A stretch of 64,000 nucleotides of DNA, taken from contig CP136069.1 of NCBI GenBank assembly GCA_032622095.1, positions 107,906,278 through 107,970,277 on the forward strand, given 5' to 3'. The stretch comes from Siphonodentalium dalli. Its lineage: Eukaryota > Mollusca > Scaphopoda > Gadilida > Siphonodentaliidae. The notes under the pieces are model-generated. The model had not been told where the DNA came from. It did no database searches and worked only from the letters and a program-made list of their open reading frames with translations. The position numbers and the translations under genes were made by a program. This document shows, in pieces, positions 59,300 through 64,000 of this stretch. The first letter of the stretch is position 1; every line of letters begins with the position of its first letter.

Positions 59300-60383
59300 T
59301 GAATGTGCCATTAAATGTCCTTATAGTGGTGAACATCCATACAAAATTTCATTGAGATCCGAGAATTACTGTTCAAGTTATGACCTGAACAGACATCAGA
59401 AGCACCAAACAGCCAACATTTCCAGATAAACAAAGATGAATAACTCTAGAATGGAAAAGCGGAACAGAACAATGGAACCCTCTATTGAATATCCTCATAG
59501 TAGTGAACATCCATACCAAATTTCATTGAGATCCCAGCACAACTGTTGAAGTTACAACATAAACAGACCAAAAAGCCAACATTTCCAGATAAACAAAGAT
59601 GTATAACTCTAGAATGGAAAATCCGAACAAAACGATGGAACCCTCTTTTTAATGTCCTCATAATAGTGAAAATCCATACCAAGTTTCATTGAGATCCCAG
59701 CTCAACTTTTGAAGTTACGACATGAAAAGACACCAGACAGACCAAAAAGCCAACATTTCCAGATAAACAAAGATGAATAACTCTAGAATGGAAAATCCAA
59801 ACAAATCGAAGTAACCCTCTATTGAATGCCCTCATAGTAGTAAACATCCATACCAAATTTGATTGAGATCTGAGCACTACTGTTCAAGTTACTACATGAA
59901 CAGACCAAAAAGCAAACATTTCCAGATAAACAAAGATGTATAACTCTTCATTGAGATCCTAGTACTACTGTTCAAGTTATGACATGAACAGAAACCAGGC
60001 GGACCAAAAATAAAAACAAAAACAAAAACAAAACAGTTGAATGTGCCATTAAATGTCCTTATAGTGGTGAACATCCATACAAAATTTCATTGAGATCCGA
60101 GCATTACTGTTCCAAGTTATGACCTGAACAGACATCAGAAGCACCAAACAGCCAACATTTCCAGATGAATAACTCTAGAATGGAAAATCCGAACAAAACG
60201 ATGGAACCCTCTATTTAATGTCCTCACAGTAGTGAACATCCATACCTAATTTCATTGAGATCCGAGCACTACTGTTCAAGTTATGACATGAACAGACATC
60301 GGACGGACGGACGCACAGACGGACGGACGCACGGACAGGTGCAAAACAGTATACCCCCCTTTTTTTTTAAAAGGGGGTATAAT
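59300..60383 (+). repeat. Pearl-like array with (GGAC)n and TATACCCCC hairpin
   Basis: Units with AACATTTCCAGATAAACAAA, GATGAATAACTCTAGAATGG and CATACCAAATTTCATTGAGA recur every about 157-178 bp. A nearly identical AAAACAGTTGAATGTGCC block appears at both ends of the array (about 59294, 60029). GGACGGACG repeats at 60300-60336 are followed by a hairpin, TATACCCCC/GGGGGTATA (60350-60381), then ATAA, as in the array at 28290. Confidence 0.8.
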
Positions 60384-60391
60384 AAATCATA

Positions 60392-60443
60392 AACGAGAGG
60401 CCGATCACGATCGGCAGATGTTTAACCCATACCTTGGCGATAG
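60392..60443 (+). repeat. 52-bp dispersed repeat with palindrome (copy 2)
   Basis: One mismatch from 20058-20109. Contains GCCGATC-AC-GATCGGC. Lies immediately after a pearl-like array, whereas copy 1 has no array directly before it. Confidence 0.8.
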
Positions 60444-60589
60444 CGATTAGCTATTTTTATAAATTTTATAAATCCTTACACCAACCTTTTCATGAGTGCA
60501 AAAGTTTCAACAATTCACACTTTATATAGTGATCGTGTGAAAAATATTTAGTTATCACATTGTGTCAACAGGATTGGTGGAGGATGTTA

Positions 60590-61860
60590 ATATTTTTAAG
60601 CAAATAAACCAAATGACCCTCAGTATGCAGGTTAGGGGTGTGTTATCGTCAACTATGCCAAGAACTATAAACATAATCAATGGAAATATTTGAGTTATCA
60701 AATCGGATAGAATGGGGTTAATCTTACCCAAACTAATGAACTGATAAACACAAAATAGTCTATGAAAAGCATGTCATTGGATTTAGAACCCCATACAATA
60801 AGTCAGTCTAAAGAATACCAGCACCATTAATATTATCCTGGAGCCCAAATGCAATTGAGGGAATTTCAAAATAAGACATTTCCTCTAATGATGAATATTC
60901 AATTGGTGATGTATTGAAACCCTTACTGAACCTGGCTCAAAGTGAAAGGGATAATATTATATCTGTCTATCGCATAATATGTGTCTATGGAATGGTTTAA
61001 TTTTAATCCCAAATCCATGCAAATCAAAAGTGGATCACCATCAACCTGGACATAACATAGGAGAATGATTAAATGAAAAGCATCAAAACCATATGATGTG
61101 TGGAGAGGGTTAATCATTTTCAATGACATCATGTTATGGAACTAAGGAATGTGTGGATAAATTTTTGTCTAAGATAAGACAACAGTGTTTGTAAAGAACA
61201 ATGTCTGTAAAACAACACTACAAAGTAACAATGGACTACCAATTTATTATTTTAGAATAGGTGTCATATAGTGTGTGCATATAGCTAATGTAATAAACCT
61301 GTTTCAACAAAGGGGTTAACTTCATATTGCACAGAAAGCAGAACTCCACCAGAGAGTGAGTAATCAATCACAGTTTGACATAATTATGATAACAAGTCCA
61401 GCCAGCCAGTGGTACCACTATCATGCTTTATAGCATGTAGTATCTAATGTCATAGTGATAATTAACTCATTTCAATAACACACATTGCTGTGGGATATAT
61501 GTTCTCTTCAAATTCCCAGCAGTAATTACTTGAATTATAAAGGGTCATAACTCTGTTAAAATATATCGGATCAAACCCATATTCGAACTCGATCTGTATT
61601 TAGGGGTGATAAATTCATATACCAAATTTTGTGTTGATCAGATGAAAAATGTTTTGAGTCATAGAGCTTGGGTGAATTCTAAGTAAACATAAGAGTGAAA
61701 AGGGTTAATTAAACAATACCAAAAACCATACAGATGAAGAACGTGCTAAGAAAAACCTAGGTAAGAAATATGAGGCAGATCAGAAGAAATATGTTCAACT
61801 TATTGCATTGGATAGCATGTGTGTAAAGGGTTAATTATTTTCTAAACTGATCAACCAATC
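60590..61860. repeat. Degenerate repeat units ending GGGTTAAT
   Basis: AGGGGTTAA or GGGTTAAT words recur near 60715, 61107, 61314, 61698 and 61826, and ACCAAAAACTATACAG-like and AGGGGTGTGTYATC words at 60630 and 61890. They suggest an old tandem repeat; units are too diverged to define. Confidence 0.4.
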
Positions 61861-62136
61861 AATACCAAAAACTATACAGGTGAGGGGTGTGTCATCATAA
61901 ACCTACATATCAAATATGAACACAATCAGACAAAAAAATATTTCGGTTAGAGCATCGGATTTTTTTTAAATTTATTTTATTTTCGAAAAAAGGGTCATAA
62001 CTCCTTTAAAATAAATCGGATCAAACCCATATTCGAACTCGATCTGTATTTTTGGGCTGAGAAACCCATATACAAAATTTGGTTTCGATTGGATAGAAAA
62101 TGTTTGAGTTATCGCATTACTCGTAAAGTGTCTACG

Positions 62137-62179
<43 letters not shown>

Positions 62180-62195
62180 GGACAGACAGATCACG
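61530..62195 (+). repeat. Pearl-like array with (ACAG)n
   Basis: Units with AAAGGGTCATAACTC, TCGGATCAAACCCATATTCG and CTCGATCTGTATTT are the same family as 21630-22345. They run into GTGTCTACGGACAGACAGAC and an (ACAG)n tract to about 62190. No terminal hairpin is evident here. Confidence 0.7.
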
Positions 62196-62581
62196 TCATT
62201 GAGGGTTACGCTAGAAATCTATTTGAGTGTTAAAGAGTTAAATCAACATAATTTCCAGCTGGCCTATGACAAAATAAATTTCAGCACCTTGCTCAGTAGA
62301 TTAGCGGCGATTGATAATGATAAAACAAAACAATCTAGATTGGAGCAATCCTTTAAATGTGTTTTAAAACATACCTTTTCAATAAATAAAAAAAGGTTCT
62401 TTAAAAAAAATAAAAATTTAAAGTAACATTCCCTGTCCCATATTGGAGAAAAAAAAGTATAAAATTATAATTTTCTAGAGACAAAAGCTCCTGTTGACCC
62501 TGAATCAATATAGAAAGTTCAGAGAAAAGATACACTATCCATAAAAAGAATTATTCCAATGGAAAAATGGTTCTCACTGAC

Positions 62582-62663
62582 CTGGGTCAATATCAATGGA
62601 AGATAGAATACTTTTAACTTTGTCCACATCACACCGCAATATATGTGGAATCAGTGCCTGGTG
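62582..62663 (-). CDS. UBR5: UBR5 exon (ALIPHILRCD segment)
   Basis: Exon of 82 bp, acceptor TTATTTCAG above 62663 and donor GTCAGTGAG from 62581, phase 0 in and 1 out. It encodes HQALIPHILRCDVDKVKSIL then SSIDIDP. Vertebrate UBR5 reads KQTLMQHILRCDYEACRQYL at the same place, directly after the block coded by the previous exon. The short intron (381 bp) above is the only compact one in the window. Confidence 0.9.
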
Positions 62664-63044
62664 CTGAAATAAATAAGAAAAATATATTGACATGTTCATT
62701 GTTGTTTCATTAGGAAAAGTTTATCAATACTACTACAAATGGTGAGTTTTTATGAAATATACTTTCAGTGTTATCACATAACAAAAAGAATGGTTAACAA
62801 TATTGTCAATAATTCACTGACAAGATGCATAAATGTTAGGCTGCACATATGAAATACAAGAATCTGACTCCATATCAGTCCGAGTTACTTTTTATTTAAC
62901 ATCCACAATATGTAATTTATACATTTTCTATTGCTGCTGATAAAGGTCTTGAGGCCGACAGCTATTATTGTGTACACAATTTTTCAAAAGTGTATGCGAA
63001 TTGACTGAAAGATAAAAATATACATATCTGTTGCAATAGCTAAC
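62664..63044 (-). other. UBR5 short intron, 381 bp
   Basis: The only small intron in the window, from donor GTTAGC (63044) to acceptor TTTCAG (62664). No repeat seen. Confidence 0.8.
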
Positions 63045-63236
63045 CTTGATGGCCAGAACAATGACTGCAGCTCTATTTCTTGAAGTACTACCAAGCTGTG
63101 TAACCACATGTGATTTGATTGCAAGACATCTCAGTGGTGGCAAATTTAGCCACAATGGACTCCTCACACAATCCATACAATCTTTTGCCAATGGGTAGAT
63201 TGCACCATTGCCGTCTCGAAGTGGTCCCACAAAATC
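63045..63236 (-). CDS. UBR5: UBR5 exon (GPLRDGNGAIYPLAKDC segment)
   Basis: Exon of 192 bp (64 codons), acceptor CATTTCAG above 63236 and donor GTTAGC from 63044, phase 0 on both sides. It encodes DFVGPLRDGNGAIYPLAKDC, then MDCVRSPLWLNLPPLRCLAI and, after KSHVVTQLGS, TSRNRAAVIVLAIK. Vertebrate UBR5 has the same LRDGNGTIYPLAKDC, a WLDLPPI stretch and KKKAAVIIMAVEKQ, in that order. It is the most 5' exon seen here; earlier ones lie beyond the window end. Confidence 0.92.
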
Positions 63237-64000
63237 CTGAAATGATGGTTACAGTGCAGGTGGTAATAATTAATACCATCTGATATCTGTTAATTAACCA
63301 TGCTTAATCCGGTCAATGTGGTCTGGAGTGTTCGAAGAAATAACACCGCAGACGGAACGGTTGGTAATTTTGCTCCCGACATCAATCAGAGCGTAAGCCC
63401 TCCTCTTTGCTAATTATAGTCAGCCTCTTTCGGAGAACTTCGGAAATGACGTCACAAGTCGAAGACATATTTCCCCCAGTGTGCGAGTGTAAACAACGAA
63501 TGTTTTAAGATATTTTTCGATGAAACACTCACGTTTTCGAGTACTTTGCATGTAATTTTGCTCCAGAATATGTTTAATCTTTTGTACACGCAGTGCTTTT
63601 CTAGTGAGTCGCAGCTATTGCATTCGTCAGATCGTAACCAAATGACAAAATACTGACATCAATGTGGGAAAAATGGTGTTAGTTTCTTCAGAAAATTGGA
63701 AATAAAAAAAATAAAACTTCGACTGAACAGGCCTATTCTCAGTATACAGGAAGTTATCTTTTGGTGTGTTCGGTTGTCCCCCCCCACCCCAAATGCATCG
63801 TGAGTGAGTTTTCACTTAATGGCAATTTTAATTTAAATCCAGGTGTTGTCACAAAATTATAATAAAATTGAAATGAAATACAATATATAGTGTTGCTAAA
63901 CCACCCAATTGTACAACTGCAAGCGCATGAGTACGTGACTTGGATCTTCAACAGTGATCCAGCCATACCACTATATCTGACAACACCCTGTAATATCATA
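63237..64000. other. UBR5 upstream intron, nothing recognised
   Basis: The intron before exon 63236. No exon, repeat or motif that I can support up to the window end; a short C-run lies at about 63777. Confidence 0.4.

Larger units (their letters stand above)
12868..63236 (-). other. UBR5: UBR5 gene segment (five exons, giant introns)
   Basis: The five minus-strand exons listed separately join with matching phases (0/0, 0/1, 1/1, 1/2, 2/1) and give the consecutive UBR5 segment that precedes the UBR box. Introns are about 381, 6047, 29629 and 13621 bp, with another starting at 12867 and leaving the window. Both ends of the gene are outside: neither start, UBA and UBR domains, MLLE nor HECT domain is here. 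UBR5 is a nuclear/cytosolic N-degron and quality-control E3 ubiquitin ligase. A small additional exon inside the 29.6-kb intron cannot be excluded, since a phase 1/1 exon would fit. Confidence 0.88.

Noticed and set aside
62133-62190. (ACAG)n and other tetranucleotide tracts as CRISPR-like or telomeric repeats
   Set aside because: They are simple microsatellites at the ends of pearl-like arrays in an animal genome; no spacers.

Overview
The window is animal genomic DNA, AT-rich and almost entirely non-coding, and looks like a mollusc, probably a bivalve. That guess rests on arrays of roughly 150-178 bp repeats that run into (GGAC)n or (GACA)n microsatellites and end in a hairpin (the bivalve 'pearl'/HINE type), on DIRS-like retrotransposons, and on the divergence of the one host gene. 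The species is not identified.

Host gene. Five phase-compatible exons on the minus strand (63236-63045, 62663-62582, 56534-56412, 26782-26647, 13025-12868) encode consecutive parts of the HECT E3 ligase UBR5 (EDD/hyd), upstream of its UBR box. They total 691 bp in about 50 kb, with introns of about 0.4, 6.0, 29.6 and 13.6 kb and a further one running off the low end. Everything else lies in or beside UBR5 introns.

Intron content, low to high coordinate: (1) a decayed RT-RNase H-tyrosine recombinase retrotransposon (1-2484, plus strand); (2) a minus-strand pseudogene of a multi-copy invertebrate protein (5770-6530); (3) degenerate pearl-like repeats (10640-12640); (4) a repeat block (13484-19010) split by a Harbinger-like element with TAA target duplications, itself split by a foldback element with TGCGCGG-rich arms; (5) a hAT-like candidate (19593-22684) holding a TA-flanked inverted-repeat element; (6) a second copy of the block in (4) (23122-25610); (7) further pearl-like arrays (28290-28925, 31630-32480); (8) a GCGCCATTA foldback (29634-30999) carrying a hAT-like MITE; (9) a TTAA-flanked element (34248-35432); (10) a 9-kb element (35641-44689) with TIR TAGGGACGTGACAAAAA, carrying a DDE transposase-like gene of no family I can name and a nested AAGTGTA-rich element; (11) a second Harbinger-like element (44724-47916) with a TTAA-flanked MITE inside; (12) a nearly complete DIRS-type retrotransposon (49089-54852) inside a hAT-like MITE with a perfect 8-bp target duplication; (13) two more MITEs (55333-55666, 57059-57920) and two pearl-like arrays (59300-60383, 61530-62195).

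The strongest structural result is the DIRS element. Two 268-bp inverted terminal repeats, a 22-bp one-sided tail and a 97-bp internal complementary region that copies both outer ends are directly visible. They fit the circular-intermediate replication model of DIRS elements and fix both ends nearly to the base. The best candidate for something undescribed is the 9-kb transposon. No tRNA, rRNA, CRISPR array or operon-type organisation is present.
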